A stretch of DNA of 64,000 bases, from NCBI GenBank assembly GCA_958496175.1, contig OY292278.1, forward strand, positions 4,092,001-4,156,000. Direction: 5' to 3'. A model generated the notes under the pieces. It did no database searches and had not been told where the DNA came from. It worked only from the letters and a program-made list of their open reading frames with translations. Below are positions 52,301 to 64,000 of this stretch, piece after piece. Source of the stretch: Sisyra terminalis. Its lineage: Eukaryota; Arthropoda; Insecta; Neuroptera; Sisyridae. Made by a program: the position numbers and the translations under genes. Position 1 is the stretch's first letter. The number at the start of each line of letters is the position of its first letter.

Positions 52301-54690
52301 TAAGCCTTTATGTGCATGCTGTGCAAATTTTTCCCCAAACAAACCACGTTTAAGGGATGAAAACGACCATCAAAGTGCCAGAAGAAATCATTTTTCGTCA
52401 TGAAAAAACCGTGGACTAACCATCGTTCATTTTTCACGAAATCGACAATTTTCATAAACTTTTTTTAATGATGCCAATCAAAAGTATAAGCCATTATGTG
52501 CATGCTGTGCAAATTTTTCCCCAAACAAACCACGTTTAAGGGATGAAAACGACCATCAAAGTGCCAGAAGAAATCATTTTTCGTCATGAAAAAACCGTGG
52601 ACTAACCATCGTTCATTTTTCACGAAATCGACAATTTTCATAAACTTTTTTTAATGATGCCAATCGAAAGTATAAGCCTTTATGTGCATGCTGTGCAAAT
52701 TTTTCCCCAAACAAACCACGTTTAAGGGATGAAAACGACCATCAAAATGCCAGAAGAAATCATTTTTCGTCATGAAAAAACCGTGGACTAACCATCGTTC
52801 ATTTTTCACGAAATCGACAATTTTCATAAATTTTTTTTAGTGATGCCAATCGAAAGTTTAAGCCTTTATGTGCATGCTGTGCAAATTTTTTCCCAAACAA
52901 ACCACGTTTAAGGGATGAAAACGACCATCAAAGTGCCAGAAGAAATCATTTTTCGACATGAAAAAACCGTGGACTAACCATCGTTCATTTTTCACGAAAT
53001 CGAAAATTTTCATAAATTTTTTTTAGTGATGCCAATCGAAAGTATAAGCCTTTATGTGCATGCTGTGCAAATTTTTCCCCAAACAAACCACGTTTAAGGG
53101 ATGAAAACGACCATCAAAGTGCCAGAAGAAATCATTTTTCGTCATGAAAAAACCGTGGACTAACCATCGTTCATTTTTCACGAAATCGACAATTTTCATA
53201 AACTTTTTTTAATGATGCCAATCGAAAGTATAAGCCTTTATGTGCATGCTGTGCAAATTTTTCCCCAAACAAACCACGTTTAAGGGATGAAAACGACCAT
53301 CAAAGTGCCAGAAGAAATCATTTTTCGTCATGAAAAAACCGTGGACTAACCATCGTAAATTTTTCACGAAATCGACAATTTTCATAAATTTTTTTTAGTG
53401 ATGCCAATCGAAAGTATAAGCCTTTATGTGCATGCTGTGCAAATTTTTCCCCAAACAAACCACGTTTAAGGGATGAAAACGACCATCAAAGTGCCAGAAG
53501 AAATCATTTTTCGTCATGAAAAAACCATGGACTAACCATCGTTCATTTTTCACGAAATCGACAATTTTCATAAACTTTTTTTAATGATGCCAATCAAAAG
53601 TATAAGCCATTATGTGCATGCTGTGCAAATTTTTCCCCAAACAAACCACGTTTAAGGGATGAAAACGACCATCAAAGTGCCAGAAGAAATCATTTTTCGT
53701 CATGAAAAAACCGTGGACTAACCATCGTTCATTTTTCACGAAATCGACAATTTTCATAAACTTTTTTTAATGATGCCAATCGAAAGTATAAGCCTTTATG
53801 TGCATGCTGTGCAAATTTTTCCCCAAACAAACCACGTTTAAGGGATGAAAACGACCATCAAAATGCCAGAAGAAATCATTTTTCGTCATGAAAAAACCGT
53901 GGACTAACCATCGTTCATTTTTCACGAAATCGACAATTTTCATAAACTTTTTTTAATGATGCCAATCGAAAGTATAAGCCTTTATGTGCATGCTGTGCAA
54001 ATTTTTTCCCAAACAAACCACGTTTAAGGGATGAAAACGACCATCAAAGTGCCAGAAGAAATCATTTTTCGTCATGAAAAAACCGTGGACTAACCATCGT
54101 TCATTTTTCACGAAATCGACAATTTTCATAAACTTTTTTTAATGATGCCAATCGAAAGTATAAGCCTTTATGTGCATGCTGTGCAAATTTTTCCCCAAAC
54201 AAACCACGTTTAAGGGATGAAAACGACCATCAAAATGCCAGAAGAAATCATTTTTCGACATGAAAAAACCGTGGACTAACCATCGTTCATTTTTCACGAA
54301 ATCGACAATTTTCATAAATTTTTTTTAGTGATGCCAATCGAAAGTATAAGCCTTTATGTGCATGCTGTGCAAATTTTTCCCCAAACAAACCACGTTTAAG
54401 GGATGAAAACGACCATCAAAGTGCCAGAAGAAATCATTTTTCGACATGAAAAAACCGTGGACTAACCATCGTTCATTTTTCACGAAATCGACAATTTTCA
54501 TAAATTTTTTTTAGTGATGCCAATCGAAAGTTTAAGCCTTTATGTGCATGCTGTGCAAATTTTTTCCCAAACAAACCACGTTTAAGGGATGAAAACGACC
54601 ATCAAAGTGCCAGAAGAAATCATTTTTCGACATGAAAAAACCGTGGACTAACCATCGTTCATTTTTCACGAAATCGAAAATTTTCATAAA

Positions 54691-54702
54691 TTTTTTTTAA
54701 GT
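54691..54702 (+). repeat. 187-bp monomer with an extra A after the T-run, copy 3
   Basis: Same form as at 31066, at the S1-S2 offset of 23,625 bp, so it was inherited with the super-unit rather than arising again. Confidence 0.85.
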
Positions 54703-55819
54703 GATGCCAATCGAAAGTATAAGCCTTTATGTGCATGCTGTGCAAATTTTTCCCCAAACAAACCACGTTTAAGGGATGAAAACGACCATCAAAGTGCCAG
54801 AAGAAATCATTTTTCGTCATGAAAAAACCGTGGACTAACCATCGTTCATTTTTCACGAAATCGACAATTTTCATAAATTTTTTTTAGTGATGCCAATCGA
54901 AAGTATAAGCCTTTATGTGCATGCTGTGCAAATTTTTCCCCAAACAAACCACGTTTAAGGGATGAAAACGACCATCAAAGTGCCAGAAGAAATCATTTTT
55001 CGTCATGAAAAAACCGTGGACTAACCATCGTTCATTTTTCACGAAATCGACAATTTTCATAAACTTTTTTTAATGATGCCAATCAAAAGTATAAGCCATT
55101 ATGTGCATGCTGTGCAAATTTTTCCCCAAACAAACCACGTTTAAGGGATGAAAACGACCATCAAAGTGCCAGAAGAAATCATTTTTCGTCATGAAAAAAC
55201 CGTGGACTAACCATCGTTCATTTTTCACGAAATCGACAATTTTCATAAACTTTTTTTAATGATGCCAATCGAAAGTATAAGCCTTTATGTGCATGCTGTG
55301 CAAATTTTTTCCCAAACAAACCACGTTTAAGGGATGAAAACGACCATCAAAGTGCCAGAAGAAATCATTTTTCGTCATGAAAAAACCGTGGACTAACCAT
55401 CGTTCATTTTTCACGAAATCGACAATTTTCATAAACTTTTTTTAATGATGCCAATCGAAAGTATAAGCCTTTATGTGCATGCTGTGCAAATTTTTCCCCA
55501 AACAAACCACGTTTAAGGGATGAAAACGACCATCAAAGTGCCAGAAGAAATCATTTTTCGACATGAAAAAACCGTGGACTAACCATCGTTCATTTTTCAC
55601 GAAATCGACAATTTTCATAAACTTTTTTTAATGATGCCAATCGAAAGTATAAGCCTTTATGTGCATGCTGTGCAAATTTTTCCCCAAACAAACCACGTTT
55701 AAGGGATGAAAACGACCATCAAAATGCCAGAAGAAATCATTTTTCGTCATGAAAAAACCGTGGACTAACCATCGTTCATTTTTCACGAAATCGAAAATTT
55801 TCATAAATTTTTTTTAAGT
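54703..55819 (+). repeat. Contracted counterpart of the 20-monomer block (6 monomers + 1 bp)
   Basis: In S2 the two TTAAGTG insertion monomers are only 1,117 bp apart (GATGCC at 54703 and 55820), against 3,721 bp in S1. The left one matches S1 at the prevailing offset of 23,625. The right one fits S1 34799 at 21,021, and the offset becomes 21,207 by 57926. About 14 monomers are missing and one (the A24/A37 type) is added. This fits unequal exchange within the block. Confidence 0.7.
55808..55819 (+). repeat. 187-bp monomer with an extra A after the T-run, copy 4
   Basis: Same form, 1,117 bp after copy 3. It is preceded by A105 near 55724, unlike the monomer before copy 2, which has G105 and T30. 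The join to its left is therefore different from S1, as expected if a deletion breakpoint lies just upstream. Confidence 0.8.
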
Positions 55820-58800
55820 GATGCCAATCGAAAGTATAAGCCTTTATGTGCATGCTGTGCAAATTTTTCCCCAAACAAACCACGTTTAAGGGATGAAAAC
55901 GACCATCAAAGTGCCAGAAGAAATCATTTTTCGTCATGAAAAAACCGTGGACTAACCATCGTTCATTTTTCACGAAATCGACAATTTTCATAAATTTTTT
56001 TTAGTGATGCCAATCGAAAGTATAAGCCTTTATGTGCATGCTGTGCAAATTTTTCCCCAAACAAACCACGTTTAAGGGATGAAAACGACCATCAAAGTGC
56101 CAGAAGAAATCATTTTTCGTCATGAAAAAACCGTGGACTAACCATCGTTCATTTTTCACGAAATCGACAATTTTCATAAACTTTTTTTAATGATGCCAAT
56201 CAAAAGTATAAGCCATTATGTGCATGCTGTGCAAATTTTTCCCCAAACAAACCACGTTTAAGGGATGAAAACGACCATCAAAGTGCCAGAAGAAATCATT
56301 TTTCGTCATGAAAAAACCGTGGACTAACCATCGTTCATTTTTCACGAAATCGACAATTTTCATAAACTTTTTTTAATGATGCCAATCGAAAGTATAAGCC
56401 TTTATGTGCATGCTGTGCAAATTTTTTCCCAAACAAACCACGTTTAAGGGATGAAAACGACCATCAAAGTGCCAGAAGAAATCATTTTTCGTCATGAAAA
56501 AACCGTGGACTAACCATCGTTCATTTTTCACGAAATCGACAATTTTCATAAACTTTTTTTAATGATGCCAATCGAAAGTATAAGCCTTTATGTGCATGCT
56601 GTGCAAATTTTTCCCCAAACAAACCACGTTTAAGGGATGAAAACGACCATCAAAGTGCCAGAAGAAATCATTTTTCGACATGAAAAAACCGTGGACTAAC
56701 CATCGTTCATTTTTCACGAAATCGACAATTTTCATAAACTTTTTTTAATGATGCCAATCGAAAGTATAAGCCTTTATGTGCATGCTGTGCAAATTTTTCC
56801 CCAAACAAACCACGTTTAAGGGATGAAAACGACCATCAAAATGCCAGAAGAAATCATTTTTCGTCATGAAAAAACCGTGGACTAACCATCGTTCATTTTT
56901 CACGAAATCGACAATTTTCATAAACTTTTTTTAATGATGCCAATCGAAAGTATAAGCCTTTATGTGCATGCTGTGCAAATTTTTTCCCAAACAAACCACG
57001 TTTAAGGGATGAAAACGACCATCAAAGTGCCAGAAGAAATCATTTTTCGTCATGAAAAAACCGTGGACTAACCATCGTTCATTTTTCACGAAATCGACAA
57101 TTTTCATAAACTTTTTTTAATGATGCCAATCGAAAGTATAAGCCTTTATGTGCATGCTGTGCAAATTTTTCCCCAAACAAACCACGTTTAAGGGATGAAA
57201 ACGACCATCAAAGTGCCAGAAGAAATCATTTTTCGACATGAAAAAACCGTGGACTAACCATCGTTCATTTTTCACGAAATCGACAATTTTCATAAATTTT
57301 TTTTAGTGATGCCAATCGAAAGTATAAGCCTTTATGTGCATGCTGTGCAAATTTTTCCCCAAACAAACCACGTTTAAGGGATGAAAACGACCATCAAAGT
57401 GCCAGAAGAAATCATTTTTCGACATGAAAAAACCGTGGACTAACCATCGTTCATTTTTCACGAAATCGACAATTTTCATAAATTTTTTTTAGTGATGCCA
57501 ATCGAAAGTATAAGCCTTTATGTGCATGCTGTGCAAATTTTTCCCCAAACAAACCACGTTTAAGGGATGAAAACGACCATCAAAGTGCCAGAAGAAATCA
57601 TTTTTCGACATGAAAAAACCGTGGACTAACCATCGTTCATTTTTCACGAAATCGACAATTTTCATAAATTTTTTTTAGTGATGCCAATCGAAAGTTTAAG
57701 CCTTTATGTGCATGCTGTGCAAATTTTTTCCCAAACAAACCACGTTTAAGGGATGAAAACGACCATCAAAGTGCCAGAAGAAATCATTTTTCGACATGAA
57801 AAAACCGTGGACTAACCATCGTTCATTTTTCACGAAATCGAAAATTTTCATAAATTTTTTTTAGTGATGCCAATCGAAAGTATAAGCCTTTATGTGCATG
57901 CTGTGCAAATTTTTCCCCAAACAAATCACGTTTAAGGGATGAAAACGACCATCAAAGTGCCAGAAGAAATCATTTTTCGTCATGAAAAAACCGTGGACTA
58001 ACCATCGTTCATTTTTCACGAAATCGACAATTTTCATAAATTTTTTTTAGTGATGCCAATCGAAAGTATAAGCCTTTATGTGCATGCTGTGCAAATTTTT
58101 CCCCAAACAAACCACGTTTAAGGGATGAAAACGACCATCAAAGTGCCAGAAGAAATCATTTTTCGACATGAAAAAACCGTGGACTAACCATCGTTCATTT
58201 TTCACGAAATCGACAATTTTCATAAATTTTTTTTAGTGATGCCAATCGAAAGTATAAGCCTTTATGTGCATGCTGTGCAAATTTTTCCCCAAACAAACCA
58301 CGTTTAAGGGATGAAAACGACCATCAAAGTGCCAGAAGAAATCATTTTTCGACATGAAAAAACCGTGGACTAACCATCGTTCATTTTTCACGAAATCGAC
58401 AATTTTCATAAATTTTTTTTAGTGATGCCCATCGAAAGTATAAGCCTTTATGTGCATGCTGTGCAAATTTTTCCCCAAACAAACCACGTTTAAGGGATGA
58501 AAACGACCATCAAAGTGCCAGAAGAAATCATTTTTCGACATGAAAAAACCGTGGACTAACCATCGTTCATTTTTCACGAAATCGACAATTTTCATAAATT
58601 TTTTTTAGTGATGCCAATCGAAAGTATAAGCCTTTATGTGCATGCTGTGCAAATTTTTCCCCAAACAAACCACGTTTAAGGGATGAAAACGACCATCAAA
58701 GTGCCAGAAGAAATCATTTTTCGACATGAAAAAACCGTGGACTAACCATCGTTCATTTTTCACGAAATCGACAATTTTCATAAATTTTTTTTAGTGATGC

Positions 58801-61299
58801 CAATCGAAAGTATAAGCATTTATGTGCATGCTGTGCAAATTTTTCCCCAAACAAACCACGTTTAAGGGATGAAAACGACCATCAAAGTGCCAGAAGAAAT
58901 CATTTTTCGTCATGAAAAAACCGTGGACTAACCATCGTTCATTTTTCACGAAATCGACAATTTTCATAAATTTTTTTTAGTGATGCCAATCGAAAGTATA
59001 AGCCTTTATGTGCATGCTGTGCAAATTTTTCCCCAAACAAACCACGTTTAAGGGATGAAAACGACCATCAAAGTGCCAGAAGAAATCATTTTTCGTCATG
59101 AAAAAACCGTGGACTAACCATCGTTCATTTTTCACGAAATCGACAATTTTCATAAATTTTTTTTAGTGATGCCAATCGAAAGTATAAGCCTTTATGTGCA
59201 TGCTGTGCAAATTTTTCCCCAAACAAACCACGTTTAAGGGATGAAAACGACCATCAAAGTGCCAGAAGAAATCATTTTTCGTCATGAAAAAACCGTGGAC
59301 TAACCATCGTTCATTTTTCACGAAATCGACAATTTTCATAAATTTTTTTTAGTGATGCCAATCGAAAGTATAAGCATTTATGTGCATGCTGTGCAAATTT
59401 TTCCCCAAACAAACCACGTTTAAGGGATGAAAACGACCATCAAAGTGCCAGAAGAAATCATTTTTCGACATGAAAAAACCGTGGACTAACCATCGTTCAT
59501 TTTTCACGAAATCGACAATTTTCATAAATTTTTTTTAGTGATGCCAATCGAAAGTATAAGCCTTTATGAGCATGCTGTGCAAATTTTTTCCCAAACAAAC
59601 CACGTTTAAGGGATGAAAACGACCATCAAAGTGCCAGAAGAAATCATTTTTCGACATGAAAAAACCGTGGACTAACCATCGTTCATTTTTCACGAAATCG
59701 ACAATTTTCATAAATTTTTTTTAGTGATGCCAATCGAAAGTATAAGCCTTTATGTGCATGCTGTGCAAATTTTTCCCCAAACAAACCACGTTTAAGGGAT
59801 GAAAACGACCATCAAAGTGCCAGAAGAAATCATTTTTCGACATGAAAAAACCGTGGACTAACCATCGTTCATTTTTCACGAAATCGACAATTTTCATAAA
59901 TTTTTTTTAGTGATGATAATCGAAAGTATAAGCCTTTATGTGCATGCTGTGCAAATTTTTCCCCAAACAAACCACGTTTAAGGGATGAAAACGACCATCA
60001 AAGTGCCAGAAGAAATCATTTTTCGACATGAAAAAACCGTGGACTAACCATCGTTCATTTTTCACGAAATCGACAATTTTCATAAATTTTTTTTAGTGAT
60101 GCCAATCGAAAGTATAAGCCTTTATGTGCATGCTGTGCAAATTTTTCCCCAAACAAACCACGTTTAAGGGATGAAAACGACCATCAAAGTGCCAGAAGAA
60201 ATCATTTTTCGTCATGAAAAAACCGTGGACTAACCATCGTTCATTTTTCACGAAATCGACAATTTTCATAAATTTTTTTTAGTGATGCCAATCGAAAGTA
60301 TAAGCATTTATGTGCATGCTGTGCAAATTTTTCCCCAAACAAACCACGTTTAAGGGATGAAAACGACCATCAAAGTGCCAGAAGAAATCATTTTTCGACA
60401 TGAAAAAACCGTGGACTAACCATCGTTCATTTTTCACGAAATCGACAATTTTCATAAATTTTTTTTAGTGATGCCAATCGAAAGTATAAGCATTTATGTG
60501 CATGCTGTGCAAATTTTTCCCCAAACAAACCACGTTTAAGGGATGAAAACGACCATCAAAGTGCCAGAAGAAATCATTTTTCGACATGAAAAAACCGTGG
60601 ACTAACCATCGTTCATTTTTCACGAAATCGACAATTTTCATAAATTTTTTTTAGTGATGCCAATCGAAAGTATAAGCCTTTATGAGCATGCTGTGCAAAT
60701 TTTTTCCCAAACAAACCACGTTTAAGGGATGAAAACGACCATCAAAGTGCCAGAAGAAATCATTTTTCGACATGAAAAAACCGTGGACTAACCATCGTTC
60801 ATTTTTCACGAAATCGACAATTTTCATAAATTTTTTTTAGTGATGCCAATCGAAAGTATAAGCCTTTATGTGCATGCTGTGCAAATTTTTCCCCAAACAA
60901 ACCACGTTTAAGGGATGAAAACGACCATCAAAGTGCCAGAAGAAATCATTTTTCGACATGAAAAAACCGTGGACTAACCATCGTTCATTTTTCACGAAAT
61001 CGACAATTTTCATAAATTTTTTTTAGTGATGCCAATCGAAAGTATAAGCATTTATGTGCATGCTGTGCAAATTTTTCCCCAAACAAACCACGTTTAAGGG
61101 ATGAAAACGACCATCAAAGTGCCAGAAGAAATCATTTTTCGACATGAAAAAACCGTGGACTAACCATCGTTCATTTTTCACGAAATCGACAATTTTCATA
61201 AATTTTTTTTAGTGATGCCAATCGAAAGTATAAGCCTTTATGAGCATGCTGTGCAAATTTTTTCCCAAACAAACCACGTTTAAGGGATGAAAACGACCA

Positions 61300-63632
61300 T
61301 CAAAGTGCCAGAAGAAATCATTTTTCGACATGAAAAAACCGTGGACTAACCATCGTTCATTTTTCACGAAATCGACAATTTTCATAAATTTTTTTTAGTG
61401 ATGCCAATCGAAAGTATAAGCCTTTATGTGCATGCTGTGCAAATTTTTCCCCAAACAAACGACGTTTAAGGGATGAAAACGACCATCAAAGTGCCAGAAG
61501 AAATCATTTTTCGACATGAAAAAACCGTGGACTAACCATCGTTCATTTTTCACGAAATCGACAATTTTCATAAATTTTTTTTAGTGATGCCAATCGAAAG
61601 TATAAGCCTTTATGTGCATGCTGTGCAAATTTTTTCCCAAACAAACCACGTTTAAGGGATGAAAACGACCATCAAAGTGCCAGAAGAAATCATTTTTCGT
61701 CATGAAAAAACCGTGGACTAACCATCGTTCATTTTTCACGAAATCGACAATTTTCATAAACTTTTTTTAATGATGCCAATCAAAAGTATAAGCCATTATG
61801 TGCATGCTGTGCAAATTTTTCCCCAAACAAACCACGTTTAAGGGATGAAAACGACCATCAAAGTGCCAGAAGAAATCATTTTTCGTCATGAAAAAACCGT
61901 GGACTAACCATCGTTCATTTTTCACGAAATCGACAAGTTTCATAAACTTTTTTTAATGATGCCAATCGAAAGTATAAGCCTTTATGTGCATGCTGTGCAA
62001 ATTTTTCCCCAAACAAACCACGTTTAAGGGATGAAAACGACCATCAAAATGCCAGAAGAAATCATTTTTCGTCATGAAAAAACCGTGGACTAACCATCGT
62101 TCATTTTTCACGAAATCGACAATTTTCATAAACTTTTTTTAATGATGCCAATCGAAAGTATAAGCCTTTATGTGCATGCTGTGCAAATTTTTTCCCAAAC
62201 AAACCACGTTTAAGGGATGAAAACGACCATCAAAGTGCCAGAAGAAATCATTTTTCGACATGAAAAAACCGTGGACTAACCATCGTTCATTTTTCACGAA
62301 ATCGACAATTTTCATAAATTTTTTTTAGTGATGCCAATCGAAAGTTTAAGCCTTTATGTGCATGCTGTGCAAATTTTTTCCCAAACAAACCACGTTTAAG
62401 GGATGAAAACGACCATCAAAGTGCCAGAAGAAATCATTTTTCGACATGAAAAAACCGTGGACTAACCATCGTTCATTTTTCACGAAATCGAAAATTTTCA
62501 TAAATTTTTTTTAGTGATGCCAATCGAAAGTATAAGCCTTTATGTGCATGCTGTGCAAATTTTTCCCCAAACAAACCACGTTTAAGGGATGAAAACGACC
62601 ATCAAAGTGCCAGAAGAAATCATTTTTCGTCATGAAAAAACCGTGGACTAACCATCGTTCATTTTTCACGAAATCGACAATTTTCATAAACTTTTTTTAA
62701 TGATGCCAATCGAAAGTATAAGCCTTTATGTGCATGCTGTGCAAATTTTTCCCCAAACAAACCACGTTTAAGGGATGAAAACGACCATCAAAGTGCCAGA
62801 AGAAATCATTTTTCGTCATGAAAAAACCGTGGACTAACCATCGTTCATTTTTCACGAAATCGACAATTTTCATAAATTTTTTTTAGTGATGCCAATCGAA
62901 AGTATAAGCCTTTATGTGCATGCTGTGCAAATTTTTCCCCAAACAAACCACGTTAAAGGGATGAAAACGACCATCAAAGTGCCAGAAGAAATCATTTTTC
63001 GACATGAAAAAACCGTGGACTAACCATCGTTCATTTTTCACGAAATCGACAATTTTCATAAATTTTTTTTAGTGATGCCAATCGAAAGTATAAGCCTTTA
63101 TGTGCATGCTGTGCAAATTTTTCCCCAAACAAACCACGTTTAAGGGATGAAAACGACCATCAAAATGCCAGAAGAAATCATTTTTCGTCATGAAAAAACC
63201 GTGGACTAACCATCGTTCATTTTTCACGAAATCGAAAATTTTCATAAACTTTTTTTAATGATGCCAATCGAAAGTATAAGCCTTTATGTGCATGCTGTGC
63301 AAATTTTTTCCCAAACAAACCACGCTTAAGGGATGAAAACGACCATCAAAGTGCCAGAAGAAATCATTTTTCGTCATGAAAAAACCGTGGACTAACCATC
63401 GTTCATTTTTCACGAAATCGACAATTTTCATAAACTTTTTTTAATGATGCCAATCGAAAGTATAAGCCTTTATGTGCATGCTGTGCAAATTTTTCCCCAA
63501 ACAAACCACGTTTAAGGGATGAAAACGACCATCAAAATGCCAGAAGAAATCATTTTTCGTCATGAAAAAACCGTGGACTAACCATCGTTCATTTTTCACG
63601 AAATCGACAATTTTCATAAACTTTTTTTTAGT
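61300..63632 (+). repeat. Segment of the 5.2-kb HOR reused inside S2
   Basis: This is the same tail block as at 39.7-42.05 kb, offset by 21,579 bp: G75 at 61461, G179 at 61937, and the hybrid junction ending at 63633. It retains T at monomer position 30 near 62346, as HOR units 2 and 3 do. Its presence at the end of both super-units shows that the big unit was assembled from S-type monomers joined to a fixed piece of the smaller HOR. The left edge is approximate. Confidence 0.75.
63621..63632 (+). repeat. Hybrid 187-bp junction, copy 3
   Basis: AAC, eight T, AGTG as at 16929 and 42042, 21,579 bp after the second. It ends super-unit S2. Confidence 0.85.
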
Positions 63633-64000
63633 GATGCCAATCGAAAGTATAAGCCTTTATGTGCATGCTGTGCAAATTTTTCCCCAAACAAACCACGTTT
63701 AAGGGATGAAAACGACCATCAAAATGCCAGAAGAAATCATTTTTCGTCATGAAAAAACCGTGGACTAACCATCGTTCATTTTTCACGAAATCGACAATTT
63801 TCATAAACTTTTTTTAATGATGCCAATCGAAAGTATAAGCCTTTATGTGCATGCTGTGCAAATTTTTTCCCAAACAAACCACGCTTAAGGGATGAAAACG
63901 ACCATCAAAGTGCCAGAAGAAATCATTTTTCGTCATGAAAAAACCGTGGACTAACCATCGTTCATTTTTCACGAAATCGACAATTTTCATAAACTTTTTT
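63633..64000 (+). repeat. Start of super-unit S3 (partial)
   Basis: After the third hybrid junction the sequence repeats the start of S2 at a constant offset of 21,579 bp, including the C79 marker (63884 versus 42305). The window ends 9 bp into the 345th monomer, within the T-run, so the array clearly continues to the right. Confidence 0.75.

Larger units (their letters stand above)
42054..63632 (+). repeat. Super-unit S2 (21,579 bp, 116 monomers + 3 bp)
   Basis: S2 is a second copy of S1, bounded by the same hybrid junctions (GATGCC at 42054 and 63633). Relative to S1 it has one extra monomer near 42.3-43.5 kb and five extra near 44-46 kb. It lacks a 14-monomer block between 46.6 and 50.8 kb, and it keeps only 6 monomers between the two AAG-insertion monomers (54703 to 55820, 1,117 bp) where S1 has 20. 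It carries an A24/A37 monomer at about 55085 and 56201 where S1 has none at the matching place. It resembles the start of S3 more than S1: C79 lies 251 bp after the junction in S2 (42305) and S3 (63884), but the S1 equivalent at 17192 is T. Confidence 0.8.
1..64000 (+). repeat. 186-bp satellite DNA array, whole window
   Basis: The window is a continuous head-to-tail array of a 186-bp monomer, 344 complete copies plus 9 bp, with no interruption, inversion or inserted unrelated sequence that I can see. The period can be read from recurring landmarks: GATGCCA begins at 14 and again at 200, and the same text returns in register after 1,860 bp (1 versus 1861). Copies are nearly identical and differ mainly at about twenty recurring positions. 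No frame stays open beyond about 80 codons and nothing resembles a gene. Arrays of this kind are typical of eukaryotic centromeric or pericentromeric heterochromatin; that location is inference, because the window contains no flanking single-copy DNA. The family is not one I recognise. Strand is given as the strand presented and is arbitrary. Confidence 0.99.

Noticed and set aside
21175..55991. 71-codon minus-strand frames at 21175, 31034, 34755, 54659 and 55776
   Set aside because: Each coincides with a 1-bp insertion in the T-run. The protein text contains its own repeat, the translated monomer boundary, and matches no family I know.
1..64000. CRISPR array
   Set aside because: The 186-bp units abut directly with no unique spacers, and unit length and eukaryote-like organisation do not fit.
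1..64000. CENP-B box
   Set aside because: No CGGG core exists on either strand of the monomer. The minus strand has only the left half of the degenerate pattern, TTCGTGAAAAA, opposite monomer positions 158-168.
1..64000. Telomeric repeats, tRNA or rRNA genes, or transposon ends
   Set aside because: No short G-rich telomere-type repeat, no cloverleaf or ribosomal RNA text, no terminal repeats, target-site duplications or poly-A tails interrupt the array.

Overview
The whole 64-kb window is one uninterrupted tandem array of satellite DNA, with no gene. The repeat unit is 186 bp. It is about 35% GC (66 of 186 positions in a reference monomer) and runs head to tail in one orientation from the first base to the last. 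Taking base 1 as monomer position 1, the window holds 344 complete monomers plus 9 bp of the next. I found nine length variants (eight of 187 bp, one of 185 bp), and their net +7 bp accounts exactly for 64000 = 344 x 186 + 7 + 9. The array continues past both edges.

A long, homogeneous, AT-rich array of nucleosome-scale units means a eukaryotic nuclear genome, most likely pericentromeric, centromeric or other constitutive heterochromatin. I do not recognise the monomer family and cannot name the organism. CpG is not depleted (8 CpG per monomer, observed/expected about 1.4), which hints weakly at a host with little CpG methylation, such as many invertebrates.

Monomers differ at a small set of recurring positions, and these serve as markers for three nested levels of higher-order structure. 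(1) Up to about 16.8 kb the array is a higher-order repeat (HOR) of 27, 29 and 28 monomers: 5,022, 5,394 and 5,208 bp between identical marker bases at 1009, 6031, 11425 and 16633. (2) From about 16.9 kb a much larger unit takes over. It is marked by a distinctive 187-bp junction monomer at 16929, 42042 and 63621, giving super-units of 25,113 bp (135 monomers + 3 bp) and 21,579 bp (116 monomers + 3 bp), with a third starting at the right edge. Each super-unit ends in about 2.3 kb copied from the end of the 5.2-kb HOR. (3) Inside the super-units are block duplications of 8, 14 and 20 monomers. The two super-units differ by gain or loss of whole monomer blocks, as unequal exchange would produce.

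The short open frames in the array are by-products of a period divisible by three and of single-base changes that remove or skip a stop. I annotate no CDS, RNA gene, transposon, CRISPR array or promoter.
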